A DNA stretch of 64,000 bases from Arsenicicoccus dermatophilus (GCF_022568795.1 NZ_JAKZHU010000001.1:1612001-1676000), one strand, 5' to 3'; shown: positions 33,793-43,567, numbered from the stretch's first letter. Made by a program: numbers and translations. The notes: generated by a model not told the origin, from the letters alone.

Positions 33793-35154
33793 TCACGCGA
33801 CGATGGCGTCGACGAAAGCCACCGGGTCGAAGGGCGCCAGGTCGTCGGGTCCTTCGCCGAGCCCGACGAGCTTGACCGGCACGCCGAGGGTGCGCTGGAT
33901 GGCCACGACGATGCCGCCCTTGGCGGTGCCGTCGAGCTTGGTGAGGGCGATGCCGGTGATGGCGACCTGCTGGGCGAAGGCCTCGGCCTGGCGCAGACCG
34001 TTCTGACCGGTGGTGGCGTCCAGGACCAGGATGACCTCGTCGACCTCGGAGGTCTTCTCGACCACGCGCTTGATCTTGCCGAGCTCGTCCATCAGGCCGA
34101 CCTTGTTGTGCAGCCGGCCGGCGGTGTCGAGGATGACCACGTCGGCCTCCTGCTCGATGCCGGCCTTGACCGCGTCGAAGGCCACCGCGGCGGGGTCGGC
34201 CCCGTCCCGGTCGGAGCGCACGGTGGCGACGCCGACGCGCTCGCCCCAGGTCTGGAGCTGGTCGGCGGCCGCGGCGCGGAAGGTGTCGGCGGCGCCGAGG
34301 ATCACCTCGCGGTCCTCGGCGACGAGGACCCGGGCGAGCTTGCCGACGGTCGTGGTCTTGCCGGTGCCGTTGACGCCGACGACCATGATCACGGCCGGGC
34401 GGTCGCCGCGGCGGGTCGAGGCGATGCGGCGGTCCATGGTCGGGTCGACGAGGGTGAGCAGGTCCGAGCGCAGCCACTCGCGGGCCTCGGCCTCGCTCGT
34501 GGTGCCGTCGACCTTGACGTGGGTGCGCAGCTGGGCCACCAGCTCGGTGGTGGCCTGCACCCCGAGGTCGGACGCGAGGAGCGTGTCCTCGACCTCCTCC
34601 CAGGCCTCCTCGTCGAGCTTGCCGCTCGCCAGGAGGTTGAGCAGCGCGCGTCCGAAGGCGGTGTTGGACCGGGCCAGGCGGCTGCGGAGCTTGTAGAGCC
34701 GTCCGCGCGCCGACTCCGGGCGGGCGGTGCCCACGTCCAGGCCGTCGGCCTGCGGGGTGACAGCGGCCAGGGGATCGCCGGCCGTCGTGGCTGCGGTGCT
34801 GCTCCGCAGCCCTGCCGGGTCCACGTCGGGCACGGCGTCGGCGCCGGTCACCCGGGTGGCCCCGCCCGACCCCTGCCCGTCGGTGTCCGGGCCGGTGGTG
34901 ACGTCCGCGGTGCCGGCAGCCGCGGCCCCTGCGGGGGCGTCCTCGGCCGGCGCAGGCCTGGGCGCCTTGGGCTCCAGCACGTCGCCCCACGTCGGGGCGG
35001 GCGCGTCCCGACGCGGCGCCGGGCGTGCGGGAGCGGGTGGCTTGGGGGCTTCCTTCGTCCGCCCACCGCGGCCGCGGACGAGTCCGACGACGGCGACGAC
35101 GGCGAGGACGAGGATGCCGACGATCAGCAGCAGATAGTCCTGGAGCGTGTGCAC
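33793..35154 (-). CDS. ftsY: Signal recognition particle receptor FtsY
   Basis: The 453-residue protein starts with one transmembrane segment (L-Q-D-Y-L-L-L-I-V-G..., about 4-27), then a Pro/Ala/Asp-rich linker of about 130 residues, then the NG GTPase domain with G-V-N-G-T-G-K-T-T-T-V and D-T-A-G-R-L. The GTG at 35154 is preferred because GAGGATGG lies just upstream. The smc-ftsY-ffh grouping is conserved. Confidence 0.96.
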   Translation of the reverse strand: MHTLQDYLLLIVGILVLAVVAVVGLVRGRGGRTKEAPKPPAPARPAPRRDAPAPTWGDVLEPKAPRPAPAEDAPAGAAAAGTADVTTGPDTDGQGSGGATRVTGADAVPDVDPAGLRSSTAATTAGDPLAAVTPQADGLDVGTARPESARGRLYKLRSRLARSNTAFGRALLNLLASGKLDEEAWEEVEDTLLASDLGVQATTELVAQLRTHVKVDGTTSEAEAREWLRSDLLTLVDPTMDRRIASTRRGDRPAVIMVVGVNGTGKTTTVGKLARVLVAEDREVILGAADTFRAAAADQLQTWGERVGVATVRSDRDGADPAAVAFDAVKAGIEQEADVVILDTAGRLHNKVGLMDELGKIKRVVEKTSEVDEVILVLDATTGQNGLRQAEAFAQQVAITGIALTKLDGTAKGGIVVAIQRTLGVPVKLVGLGEGPDDLAPFDPVAFVDAIVA

Positions 35155-35321
35155 GTCGCCATCCTCGCAAACCTCGGGGCCGGGCACACCTCGCACGGGT
35201 GGTCCGGAGGTCTCGGCGGCCGGCCGGAGAGCGGCGGGACGACCCGAGCGGCCCTCGGCCCGGACGGGCAGAGGGCCGCTCGGCGGCGTCGCTGGGGCCG
35301 GGCTCGCTGCCCGGCGGGGCG

Positions 35322-35525
35322 TCAGGCGCTGGCGCCGATCGCCTCTCGACCGGAGCCGGCGGGGCGGGAGAGGGTGGTCGTGGAGGCGGGTGTGGTCCGG
35401 GCGATCTCCTGGCCCTGGGCGGTCAGGGCGAGGGCGCCGTCCTGCGCGGCCGGGATGGCCACCAGGGCGAGGATGACGATGGCGAGGGACAGGGCAAGGA
35501 GCATTCCGAGGATGACGACGACCAT
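35322..35525 (-). CDS. Small membrane protein of unknown function
   Basis: The 67-residue product has a strongly hydrophobic N-terminal segment (about 2-27) and a polar Thr/Ser/Ala tail, so a single membrane helix with the tail on one side is likely. No family recognised. It lies between smc and ftsY on the same strand. There is no good ribosome site, so the start is uncertain. Confidence 0.6.
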   Translation of the reverse strand: MVVVILGMLLALSLAIVILALVAIPAAQDGALALTAQGQEIARTTPASTTTLSRPAGSGREAIGASA

Positions 35526-35591
35526 GGGTCCAGTGTGACGGTTGAGACGCCCGAGACCTATGTGATCCCGGCCGTCGCGACAGGACTGTGA

Positions 35592-38500
35592 TCAGATTGC
35601 TCCGACCGGGTGCGCCTCGTTCGTCTCCTCTATCAGGTCGTCACCAGGCATGACGTCACGATCGGCCAGATCTCGAATGCGTTGCGACACAACGGTCGTG
35701 ACTCCGTCGCCACGCATGGTCACGCCATACAAGGCGTCGGCCACCTCCATGGTGCGCTTCTGGTGGGTGATGACGATCAGCTGGGAGGAGTCCCGCAGCT
35801 CCTCGAAGATCGCGATCAGCCGGCCGAGGTTGGCGTCGTCGAGCGCGGCCTCGACCTCGTCCATGATGTAGAAGGGACTCGGCCGGGCCTTGAAGATGGA
35901 CACCAGCAGGGCCACCGCCACCAGCGAGCGCTCACCTCCGGACAGGAGCGACAGCCGCTTGATCTTCTTGCCCGGCGGACGGGCCTCGACCTCGATGCCC
36001 GTCGTCAGCATGTCGGTCGGGTCGGTGAGCAGCAACCTTCCCTCGCCGCCGGGGAACAGCCGCGCGAACACCCCGACGAACTCCCGGGCGGTGTCCGCGA
36101 AGGCCTCGGCGAAGACCCGCTCCACCCGCTCGTCGACCTCCTTGACGATGTCGAGCAGGTCGCGCCGGGAGCGGCGCAGGTCGTCCAGCTGCTCGGTGAG
36201 GAAGGTGTGCCGCTCCTCCAGGGCCGCGAACTCCTCCAGCGCGAGAGGATTGACCCGGCCGAGGGCTGCGAGCCCGCGCTCGGCCTTGCGCAGGCGCTTC
36301 TCCTGCTCCTCCCGGACGAAGGCCACGGTGTGGGTCTGGGTGGGCGTGCTGTCGTCGGCGTCCTTGGCGGGCGGGGCGAGCACCGGGATCGGCTGGTGAG
36401 GACCGTACTCCTCCACCAGGACCGCAGGGTCGACGCCCAGCTCCTCCAGCGCCTTGGTCTCCAGCTGCTCGATCCGCAGCCGCTGCTGGGCGCGGGCCAT
36501 CTCGTCGCGGTGCACCGAGTCGGTGAGGACGCGCAGCTCGTCCGCGAGGCGGGCGACGTCGGCCCGTATGGCGACCAGCCCGCTCTCCCGCTCGGCCTTG
36601 GCCTGCTCCGCCTGCTGTCGCCTCCCGGCCGCGGCAGCGACGAGCCCCTCGAGGATCGTCACGGCCCGCTCCGCCCCCGCGTGGACGGCGCGTGCGGCGG
36701 CGGCCTCCCGGCGACGTCGGGCCAGGCGCTCGGCAGCCTGGCGGCGGGCGAGCTCCTCCTGGGCGGCAGCCCGCTCCAGGCCGGCGGCGCGGCCGCCGTG
36801 GGCCCGGACCCGCTCCTCGGTGGTGCGCAGCGTGAGCCGCAGCTCGGTCTCCTGAGCGCGGGCGGCCTGGGCCTCGGCGGCGAGGCGGTCCCGCTCGTGC
36901 GTGCTCGGCTCGGCCTCGTCCTCGGCTGCGGTGCTGCGTGCGTCGGCCAGCCGCTGCTCCAGCGCCGCGAGCTCGACCTGGTCCCGCTCGATGCCCGACC
37001 GCAGCTCGCCGCCGCGGCGGGCAGTGCGCTCCGCCTCGGCGCGCGCCGAGCGTGCGGTGGCCGCGAGCGAGCCGAGCTGCTCGGCGACGGCGGCGAGCCG
37101 GGCGTCGTTGTCGTTGAGCCGGTCCAGCGCGGCATCGACGGCGGCACCCGCCTGCTCCAGCCGAGCCGTCGCCCCCTGGAGGGCGAAGGCCGCCCGCTCC
37201 CCTGCCGCGGTCGCGGTGGCCACGGCAGCCCGTGCCTCGTCGACGGCGGCCTGGATCTCCAGCTGGCTGGGGGCGCTGCCGGATCCCCCTCGTGCCCAGC
37301 CCGGCCCGTGCACGTCGCCCGCCGCCGTGACCGCCGTGACCCCCCGCGCCAGGACCTGCGTGACCAGGGCGTCGGAGGCGTCGTCCGGGAGCAGCGCCAC
37401 CCGGTCGAGCAGACGGTCGAGGGCGGGCCGCAGCTCGGCAGGGACCTGCTCGACGCAGGCGACGGCCCACTCCACGCCGGGCGGCAGGGTCGGTCGACCC
37501 GTCACGGCGGCGCCGGAGTCCGCGCCCGACCCGATCTCGGTGCCGACCTCGACGCCCGGGCCCGCGCTGAGAGCGGCGTCGCCACCGGCGTCCGCCTCGG
37601 CCCTCGGCCGCGCGCCGGCGTCCGCCACGAGCAGGGTGACCTGCCCGGCGTCCTGCGATCGCAGCCGGGCGAGCGCCGCCACCGCCTGCGGCCGGCCCGC
37701 GACGGCCACGGCGTCCGACGCCCAGCCCAGCGCCGCGGCGACCTGCGCCTCCCGGCCGGCCCGGACGGTCACCAGGGACGCGAGCGACCCCAGGACCCCT
37801 TCCGGCATACCGTCGAGGAGGGACCCGGCTCCGTCCTTGCGCCGCAGCCCCATCTCCAGCGCCCCCAGACGCGCCTGCTGGGCCGCTCGCTCCTGGGTGG
37901 CGGCCCGGGCCTGCTCCCGCAGCCGGCGCACCTCGGCCTGGGCCGCCTCGCGCACGGACTCCGCCTGCTCGTAGGCCTCGTCGAGGTCCTCCTCGCCCGC
38001 CTCCGCATCGGCGATGGACACCTCCAGGGCCCGGAACTGCCCGTCCGCCTCGTCCGCCCGCGCCCGCGAGGCGGCGATGGCCTCGTCCAGACGCGACAGC
38101 TCGCCCTCGGCCGCCTCGATCCGGGACCGCCGAGCGGCGACCTGCCCCTGCAGGCGGGCGAGCCCCTCGCGGCGATCGGCCGCGGCCCGCGCGAGCCGGG
38201 CGAGCCGATCCACCTCCTGGGCGTGCTGCTGCTCCAGCTCTCCTCGGCGGGCGACGACCTCGTCGAGGTCGGCCTTGGCCTGGGTGACCTCGGCGGCCAG
38301 GGCCTGCTCCGTGGCACGCGCCTCGGCGGCCTCGACCCGCAGGGCCTGCGGGTCCCGTCCGGACGGGGCCGCCTGGTGGGGGTCGTCGGCGAGCAGCCGG
38401 GCACGCTCGGCCGCGAGCTGTCCGGTCCCGCCGATCCGGTCGCGCCAGGAGCTCAGCTCGAACCACTCCTGCTGCGCCCGGGCGACCTGCGGCGCCAGCT

Positions 38501-39332
38501 CGGCGACCCCCGCCTCGAGGGTCGTCAGCTCGGCCTGCGCCAGGCGGAGCGCCTCCTCGACCTCGGACCGCCGCCGCAGCAGCGCCGTCTCGTCGGCGAC
38601 CTCCTGCTCCAGCGTGCTCGTCAGCTGCACGAGGTCGTCGGCCAGGAGCCGCAACCGGGCGTCCCGGGCATCCGCCTGGATGGTCGCGGCGCGCCGGGCC
38701 GTCTCGGCCTGACGCCCGAGCGGCCCCAGCTGGCGCCGGATCTCGCCCGTGAGGTCCTGCACCCGCTGGAGGTTGCCCTGCATCTGGTCAAGCTTGCGCA
38801 GCGCGCGTTCCTTGCGCTTGCGGTGCTTGAGGACCCCTGCTGCCTCCTCGATGAACCCGCGTCGCTCCTCGGGGGTCGCGCGAAGCACCGCGTCCAGCTG
38901 CCCCTGGCCGACGATGACGTGCATCTCCCGGCCGATGCCGCTGTCGGACAGCAGCTCCTGGATGTCGAGCAGCCGGCAGGGGGTGCCGTTGATGGCGTAG
39001 TCGGACCCGCCGTTGCGGAACATCGTCCGACGGATCGTCACCTCGGTGTAGTCGATCGGCAGGGCACCGTCGGTGTTGTCGATGGTGAGGCTGACCTCGG
39101 CCCGCCCCAAGGGCGGCCGACCGGCCGTGCCCGCAAAGATGACGTCCTCCATCTTGCCGCCACGCAGCGTCTTGGCGCCCTGCTCCCCCATCACCCAGGC
39201 GAGCGCGTCGACGACGTTCGACTTGCCGGAGCCGTTGGGGCCGACCACGCAGGTGATCCCCGGCTCCAGCCGGAAGGTCGTCGCGGACGCGAAGGACTTG
39301 AAGCCCTTCATCGTCAGCTGCTTGACATACAC
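35592..39332 (-). CDS. smc: Chromosome segregation ATPase SMC
   Basis: The 1246-residue condensin subunit has Walker A G-P-N-G-S-G-K-S-N near residue 32, two long coiled coils, a hinge around residues 510-680 (Gly-rich) and a C-terminal head with L-L-S-G-G-E-R-S and Walker B Y-I-M-D-E-V-E-A-A-L-D. The length is normal for actinobacteria. A TAGGGT -10 six bases before the GTG start indicates a leaderless mRNA. Confidence 0.98.
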   Translation of the reverse strand: MYVKQLTMKGFKSFASATTFRLEPGITCVVGPNGSGKSNVVDALAWVMGEQGAKTLRGGKMEDVIFAGTAGRPPLGRAEVSLTIDNTDGALPIDYTEVTIRRTMFRNGGSDYAINGTPCRLLDIQELLSDSGIGREMHVIVGQGQLDAVLRATPEERRGFIEEAAGVLKHRKRKERALRKLDQMQGNLQRVQDLTGEIRRQLGPLGRQAETARRAATIQADARDARLRLLADDLVQLTSTLEQEVADETALLRRRSEVEEALRLAQAELTTLEAGVAELAPQVARAQQEWFELSSWRDRIGGTGQLAAERARLLADDPHQAAPSGRDPQALRVEAAEARATEQALAAEVTQAKADLDEVVARRGELEQQHAQEVDRLARLARAAADRREGLARLQGQVAARRSRIEAAEGELSRLDEAIAASRARADEADGQFRALEVSIADAEAGEEDLDEAYEQAESVREAAQAEVRRLREQARAATQERAAQQARLGALEMGLRRKDGAGSLLDGMPEGVLGSLASLVTVRAGREAQVAAALGWASDAVAVAGRPQAVAALARLRSQDAGQVTLLVADAGARPRAEADAGGDAALSAGPGVEVGTEIGSGADSGAAVTGRPTLPPGVEWAVACVEQVPAELRPALDRLLDRVALLPDDASDALVTQVLARGVTAVTAAGDVHGPGWARGGSGSAPSQLEIQAAVDEARAAVATATAAGERAAFALQGATARLEQAGAAVDAALDRLNDNDARLAAVAEQLGSLAATARSARAEAERTARRGGELRSGIERDQVELAALEQRLADARSTAAEDEAEPSTHERDRLAAEAQAARAQETELRLTLRTTEERVRAHGGRAAGLERAAAQEELARRQAAERLARRRREAAAARAVHAGAERAVTILEGLVAAAAGRRQQAEQAKAERESGLVAIRADVARLADELRVLTDSVHRDEMARAQQRLRIEQLETKALEELGVDPAVLVEEYGPHQPIPVLAPPAKDADDSTPTQTHTVAFVREEQEKRLRKAERGLAALGRVNPLALEEFAALEERHTFLTEQLDDLRRSRRDLLDIVKEVDERVERVFAEAFADTAREFVGVFARLFPGGEGRLLLTDPTDMLTTGIEVEARPPGKKIKRLSLLSGGERSLVAVALLVSIFKARPSPFYIMDEVEAALDDANLGRLIAIFEELRDSSQLIVITHQKRTMEVADALYGVTMRGDGVTTVVSQRIRDLADRDVMPGDDLIEETNEAHPVGAI

Positions 39333-39338
39333 GCGGTC

Positions 39339-39344
39339 ACCCTA
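39339..39344 (-). promoter_or_regulatory. -10 element for leaderless smc
   Basis: TAGGGT on the minus strand, 6 bases, then GTG at 39332. Confidence 0.55.
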
Positions 39345-39478
39345 TCGGCCCGATCCAGCCAGACGTGTGACGCTGGGTGAGTGCGTATGTCGGAAGTCGC
39401 CATCCCCGTTCGGTCACCGGGGCGCCCGGCCGCGGCTCGGCGGCGGGAGCCGGACCGGGGCCAGGTCGCCCCTCGGCC

Positions 39479-40066
39479 TCAGCGGGTGAGCGCCACCCGG
39501 GCGATGCGTCGGAAGCCGTGCCGCTCGTACCACGTGACCGGCCAGTCGTCCTCGTCGGCCCCGACGGCCACGGTGTCGACCCCGTCCTGACGCAGCTGGG
39601 CGGTCACCCCCGCCATGAGCAGATCGCCATACCCCTTGCCGCGGTGCCCGGGGAAGATGTCGACCTCCTGGATCCGGGCACAGGTCACCCCCTGCTCCTT
39701 GACGCGGAAGATGCCGACCGCTCCCACCCGGGTGCTGCCGACCGTGGCGAAGTACATCCGCAGGCCCAGCCGCGTGCAGCGCTCGTGCAGCACACCGACC
39801 ATCGAGAAGACGTGGTGCTGCGCCTTGCCCAGCTCGGTGGCGACCCCCATCCGACGGTCGAAGTAGGCCGCCCAGTCCTCGCCGGAGACGATCGGCGTGA
39901 GCTGGACCCGGGTCCCGGGCTCGCCCGTGGTGGCGGGGGTCCAGCCCGGTTCCTCGAGGGCGAGGAGGGCCTTGCCGACGGCATGGGGGTCCTGCAGGAT
40001 CGTCGTCCGGGGAAAGAGGGCACGCTCCGAGGCCAGCACGGCCTCGACCAGGTCAGTCGATGTCAC
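39479..40066 (-). CDS. GNAT-family acetyltransferase
   Basis: The 195-residue protein has a C-terminal GNAT core: V-D-I-F-P-G-H-R-G-K-G-Y-G-D-L-L near residue 140 (acetyl-CoA loop) and W-Y-E-R-H-G-F near the end. The N-terminal 90 residues match nothing I know. Substrate unknown. The GTG start has TAGGCT six bases upstream. It lies between smc and acyP, where mycobacteria have no equivalent that I recall. Confidence 0.85.
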   Translation of the reverse strand: MTSTDLVEAVLASERALFPRTTILQDPHAVGKALLALEEPGWTPATTGEPGTRVQLTPIVSGEDWAAYFDRRMGVATELGKAQHHVFSMVGVLHERCTRLGLRMYFATVGSTRVGAVGIFRVKEQGVTCARIQEVDIFPGHRGKGYGDLLMAGVTAQLRQDGVDTVAVGADEDDWPVTWYERHGFRRIARVALTR

Positions 40067-40072
40067 CTGACC

Positions 40073-40078
40073 AGCCTA
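40073..40078 (-). promoter_or_regulatory. -10 element for leaderless GNAT gene
   Basis: TAGGCT on the minus strand, 6 bases, then GTG at 40066. The region just upstream (40085-40120) is AT-rich. Confidence 0.5.
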
Positions 40079-40146
40079 GCGGCATCAAATTCTTTGTATG
40101 ACAATTACACTCATCGTGAGGCAACCAGGCTTGCGGGTCTGCTCGG

Positions 40147-40184
40147 GGCACCTCGGCATACCACCAGGGGTATGCCGAGGTGCC
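40147..40184 (-). terminator. Terminator hairpin after acyP
   Basis: Perfect 16-bp arms 40147-40162 and 40169-40184 with a 6-base loop, 40 bases past the acyP stop. Confidence 0.75.
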
Positions 40185-40223
40185 TCGGCCGGGCTCGCGT
40201 TGCGGGATCGGGCGGACCGTCGA

Positions 40224-40532
40224 CTACTTCTCGACGAAGCCCGTCACGTCCGGGCGCACCTGACCGGGCAGCGCCACGCACGCCTCCACCCGTCCGGGGC
40301 GGCGGCGCGGGCTCGTGGGGTCCACCGCCGCGGTCGGAGACAACCGGCGTCCGAGCTCGGCGACCGCGTCGGCCGGGCCCTGGGCGACGACCTCCACACG
40401 CCCGTCGTCCATGTTGCGGGCGTGACCGACCAGCCCGAGCTCCAGCGCCCGCGAGCGGGTCCACCACCGGAAACCCACACCCTGCACCCGCCCTCGCACG
40501 AAGTAGGTCGTGCGCACCGTCTCCTCGGTCAT
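40224..40532 (-). CDS. acyP: Acylphosphatase
   Basis: The 102-residue protein has the signature [11 protein letters not shown] with the catalytic arginine, and the conserved asparagine in A-R-N-M-D-D-G. It hydrolyses acyl phosphates. The ATG at 40532 has TATGCT six bases upstream. Its neighbourhood with smc and fpg is conserved in actinobacteria. Confidence 0.93.
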   Translation of the reverse strand: MTEETVRTTYFVRGRVQGVGFRWWTRSRALELGLVGHARNMDDGRVEVVAQGPADAVAELGRRLSPTAAVDPTSPRRRPGRVEACVALPGQVRPDVTGFVEK

Positions 40533-40538
40533 GCGCCG

Positions 40539-40544
40539 AGCATA
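40539..40544 (-). promoter_or_regulatory. -10 element for leaderless acyP
   Basis: TATGCT on the minus strand, 6 bases, then ATG at 40532. Confidence 0.5.
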
Positions 40545-40679
40545 GGTGGCCGCCCGGCCCCGACGACGGTCTCGCAGACGACGCCGGGGGCGTGACCTCA
40601 CGGCGCCGCCGTTGCGCACGTCGGCTGTGCACGCGCCGTGGGTGGGCGCCTCTGGGTCGCACGGAAACGGCCGCTTGAG

Positions 40680-41117
40680 CTACACGAGGATCGGCACGAG
40701 GCAGTCGATCTCGCCTTCACGCCGGTAGCTCTCGATCTGGGGGCGCGTGGAGTCATGCTCCGCGTGCGAGAAGAGGACGTCGAAAGCGTCACCGATTTGT
40801 CCGTATGCCTCCAGCGCCTCACCTCGCAGGCGCAATCGCAGGTATGCCCCACCGGGGATCACCGTCTCGTCGAGGCCGAGGGGGTTGTCGGCATCGCGTT
40901 CCAGACGCGTCGAGCACATACGGTAGATCTGCGAACCGCCATAGATGAGGCCCATCATGCGCCGCCCCTTCAAAGAGTCGAAGCCATGCTCGAAGTCGGG
41001 CCACCCTGCCTGGATGCTCGGAAGGTCCAGGGGGACGTCTCGACTCAGAGCAGGCAGGTCTTCGAGGGTGGTGACATCGATCCGACCTAGGGCGTGACGA
41101 TCTGGGTAATTCCTCAT
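40680..41117 (-). CDS. GyrI-like / effector-binding domain protein
   Basis: The 145-residue protein resembles the GyrI-like small-molecule-binding domain in its C-terminal half: P-G-G-A-Y-L-R-L-R-L-R-G, then I-G-D-A-F-D-V-L-F, and R-P-x-I-E-S-Y-R-R-E-G-E-I-D. It has no DNA-binding domain. Codon use is visibly less GC-rich than that of its neighbours and the gene abuts an IS remnant, both signs of acquisition. The ligand is unknown. Confidence 0.75.
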   Translation of the reverse strand: MRNYPDRHALGRIDVTTLEDLPALSRDVPLDLPSIQAGWPDFEHGFDSLKGRRMMGLIYGGSQIYRMCSTRLERDADNPLGLDETVIPGGAYLRLRLRGEALEAYGQIGDAFDVLFSHAEHDSTRPQIESYRREGEIDCLVPILV

Positions 41118-41177
41118 GTGCTAGGTCTAGCCAAGATTTTGACAGGTCTTCAAGCCCGGGTGAGATGTGCATAGACG

Positions 41178-41520
41178 GGCTCTTCCCGAATGAGGGTGTA
41201 GGTCGCTGCTCGGCCTGACTGGGTGGGACGTCGGCGCGTCGGTGGGAGGTGGGGGTCGAGGTCTTCCGAGGGTGGAAGTTCTGACGCTCACCATCTGGAA
41301 GACCTCGACGTTCCTGGCGCTACCCTCACTGATCCTGAGCTGACGACCTTCACCGAGCTGCGTCTTGGCTGCGAAGGGCGCGTGCGCGACACGCTCGTGC
41401 GTGAGCTGGCCCACGCACCCCTGGGTCGGCGGCCGACGATCATGCGGGTCCGCCTACCTCGCCACCGCTGTCCCAGGTGCGAGCACGCGTGGCGCCAAGA
41501 CCGGACGGAGCCTCACGGCT
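41178..41520 (+). mobile_element. Remnant of an ISL3-family insertion sequence
   Basis: GGCTCTTCCCGAATGAG at 41178 resembles the terminal repeat of actinobacterial ISL3 elements. A 13-bp inverted repeat (41255-41267 with 41297-41309) precedes a broken transposase frame. I find no right end before the M3 peptidase gene, so the element is truncated. This accounts for most of the 439-base stretch 41118-41556 without an intact gene. Confidence 0.6.
41310..41512 (+). pseudogene. ISL3 transposase N-terminal fragment with internal deletion
   Basis: The frame reads like the start of an ISL3 transposase (E-L-T-T-F, then G-C-E-G-R-V-R-D-T-L-V-R-E-L-A-H-A-P-L-G-R-R-P-T and R-H-R-C-P-R-C-E-H-A-W-R-Q-D). 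About 30 residues between E-L-T-T-F and C-E-G, including the first zinc-finger cysteines, are missing, and the whole catalytic domain is absent. Confidence 0.65.
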
Positions 41521-41544
41521 CGACGGCCTACCCGACCTCGCCGT

Positions 41545-41550
41545 TAGTCT
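41545..41550 (+). promoter_or_regulatory. -10 element for leaderless M3 peptidase
   Basis: TAGTCT, 6 bases, then GTG at 41557. It lies immediately downstream of the IS remnant. Confidence 0.5.
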
Positions 41551-41556
41551 GAGCGG

Positions 41557-43497
41557 GTGATCGCCGCCTCCGCCCTCCTCACCCTGCCCGCCGACGCCAC
41601 CGCCTGGCCCGACTGGGTGCGAGATCTCCTCGACGGCCATCTCACCGATGCCGCCCGACTGCGCGAGGAGCTGCGTGCCCTGCCCGCTCCCGCCCCCGGC
41701 GACACCGCAGGCCGCGACCGGGTGCTGCGTCTCTGGGACGAGATCGGGGGGCACCTGCGGGGCGCTGCCGCCCCCGCCGAGCTCTTCGTCAACGTGCACC
41801 CCGACCCCGAGGTCCGGGCCCGGTGCGAGGAGGCCTCCGCCCGGGTTGTGGCGCTGGACACCGAGATCGGTCAGGACCGCGAGATCTACGCCCTGCTCGG
41901 CGCCCTGGACCGCGAGGGGCTCGACGAGGACCACCTCGTGCTGCTCGACCGGGCGCTGCGCGAGTTCCGCCGCGCCGCGGTCGACCGGGACGACCGGACC
42001 CGCGAGCGGGTCAAGGAGCTCGCCCGCCGGGCCGTGGAGCTGGGGCAGGACTTCGACCGCACGGTCCGCGACGACGTGCGCACCGTGCGGGTGCGTCCCG
42101 ACCAGCTCGAGGGTCTGCCCCAGGACTGGATCGAGGCGCACACCCCCGACGCCGACGGGCTGATCACCCTGACGACGGACTACCCGGACCTGGTCCCCGT
42201 GCGGACCTTCGCCCGCGACCGAGGCGCCCGCACCGCCATCACCCAGGCCTGGATGCGCCGCGGGTGGCCCGACAACCAGCGCACCCTGGCGGACCTGCTG
42301 TCCACCCGGGACGAGCTGGCGCGCACGTTGGGCTACGCGGACTGGCCGTCGTACGACGCCGAGGTCAAGATGATCGGGCGCGGCGACGCGATCCCCGAGT
42401 TCATCGACCGGATCAGCGTGCTCGCCCAGGACCGGGCCCTCGCCGATCGCGAGCAGCTGCTGACGCGGCTGCGCCAGGACGAACCCCACGCCGACGGGCT
42501 CACCACGGCCGACACGCTCTACTACACCCAGGTGCTGTCCCAGGAGCTGCACGCCGTCGACGCGCAGGAGGTGCGCTCCTACCTCGCCTTCGACAAGGCC
42601 CTCGCGGGCGTCCTGGACGTCACGAGCCGGCTGCTCGGCATCGACTGGACGCCGGTGCCCGACGCCCCGGTCTGGCACGAGGAGGTGCTGACGTACGACG
42701 CGCACGTCGACGGCGACCTGATCGGACGGATCTACCTCGACCTGCACCCGCGGGAGGGCAAGTTCGGCCACGCCGCGATGTTCGAGCTGGTGGCGGGGGT
42801 CCGCGGCGGCGCCCTGGCCCAGGGCGCCCTGGCCTGCAACTTCAGCAAGGGCTACCTCGAGCACTCCCAGGTGACCACCTTGTTCCACGAGTTCGGGCAC
42901 CTCGTGCACCACGTCCTCGGCGGCCGCGGCCCCTTCGCCCGGCACTCCGGGGTGGCCACCGAGTGGGACTTCGTGGAGGCCCCCTCGCAGATGCTCGAGC
43001 ACTGGGCCTGGGAACCGGACGTGCTCGCGACCTTCGCCACCGACGACGAGGGCAGGCCGATCCCGCGCGAGCTCGTGGAGCGGATGCACGACGCCGACGG
43101 CCTCGGTCGTGGCCTGCACGTGCGCCGGCAGATGAGCCTGGCCGCCATGTCCTACTGGATGCACGCCCGACCGGCGGAGGACCTGGACGCCCAGAAGGAC
43201 GAGCTCACCGCGCGCTACGACCTGGTGGCCCACCCTGCGGACACGCACTTCCACACGAGCTTCGGTCACCTCAACGGCTACTCGTCGGGCTACTACACCT
43301 ACATGTGGTCGTTGGTGATCGCCGAGGACATGTTCAGCTCCTTCGAGCAGCAGGACCTGATGGCCGCCGGCCCGGCCCGGCGCTACCGCGAGCGGGTCCT
43401 CGAGCGAGGCGGTCACCGACCCGCCGCCGAGCTGGTCGAAACCCTGCTCGAGCGGCCCCGGTCCGAGGACGCCTTCCGCCGCTGGCTGCAGTCCTGA
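41557..43497 (+). CDS. M3-family oligopeptidase
   Basis: The 646-residue cytosolic zinc peptidase has the H-E-F-G-H motif at 444-448 and a downstream E-A-P-S-Q glutamate ligand. H-L-N-G-Y-S-S-G-Y-Y-T-Y is the substrate-binding loop of thimet oligopeptidase-like enzymes. It would degrade short peptides. The length is normal for the family. Its 3' end faces the convergent unknown gene across 70 bases that hold an 8-bp imperfect hairpin. Confidence 0.94.
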   Translation: MIAASALLTLPADATAWPDWVRDLLDGHLTDAARLREELRALPAPAPGDTAGRDRVLRLWDEIGGHLRGAAAPAELFVNVHPDPEVRARCEEASARVVALDTEIGQDREIYALLGALDREGLDEDHLVLLDRALREFRRAAVDRDDRTRERVKELARRAVELGQDFDRTVRDDVRTVRVRPDQLEGLPQDWIEAHTPDADGLITLTTDYPDLVPVRTFARDRGARTAITQAWMRRGWPDNQRTLADLLSTRDELARTLGYADWPSYDAEVKMIGRGDAIPEFIDRISVLAQDRALADREQLLTRLRQDEPHADGLTTADTLYYTQVLSQELHAVDAQEVRSYLAFDKALAGVLDVTSRLLGIDWTPVPDAPVWHEEVLTYDAHVDGDLIGRIYLDLHPREGKFGHAAMFELVAGVRGGALAQGALACNFSKGYLEHSQVTTLFHEFGHLVHHVLGGRGPFARHSGVATEWDFVEAPSQMLEHWAWEPDVLATFATDDEGRPIPRELVERMHDADGLGRGLHVRRQMSLAAMSYWMHARPAEDLDAQKDELTARYDLVAHPADTHFHTSFGHLNGYSSGYYTYMWSLVIAEDMFSSFEQQDLMAAGPARRYRERVLERGGHRPAAELVETLLERPRSEDAFRRWLQS

Positions 43498-43567
43498 GAC
43501 CCGCCGGGGCGAGCGGACTCGCCTGGGCGACCAGGCCCGGCGGTTCCGCCCGCCCCCCGGCAGGACG

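Noticed and set aside
41557-43497. M3 peptidase gene as cargo of an intact transposon
   Set aside because: Only one degraded IS end is visible; no matching right end or target duplication was found.
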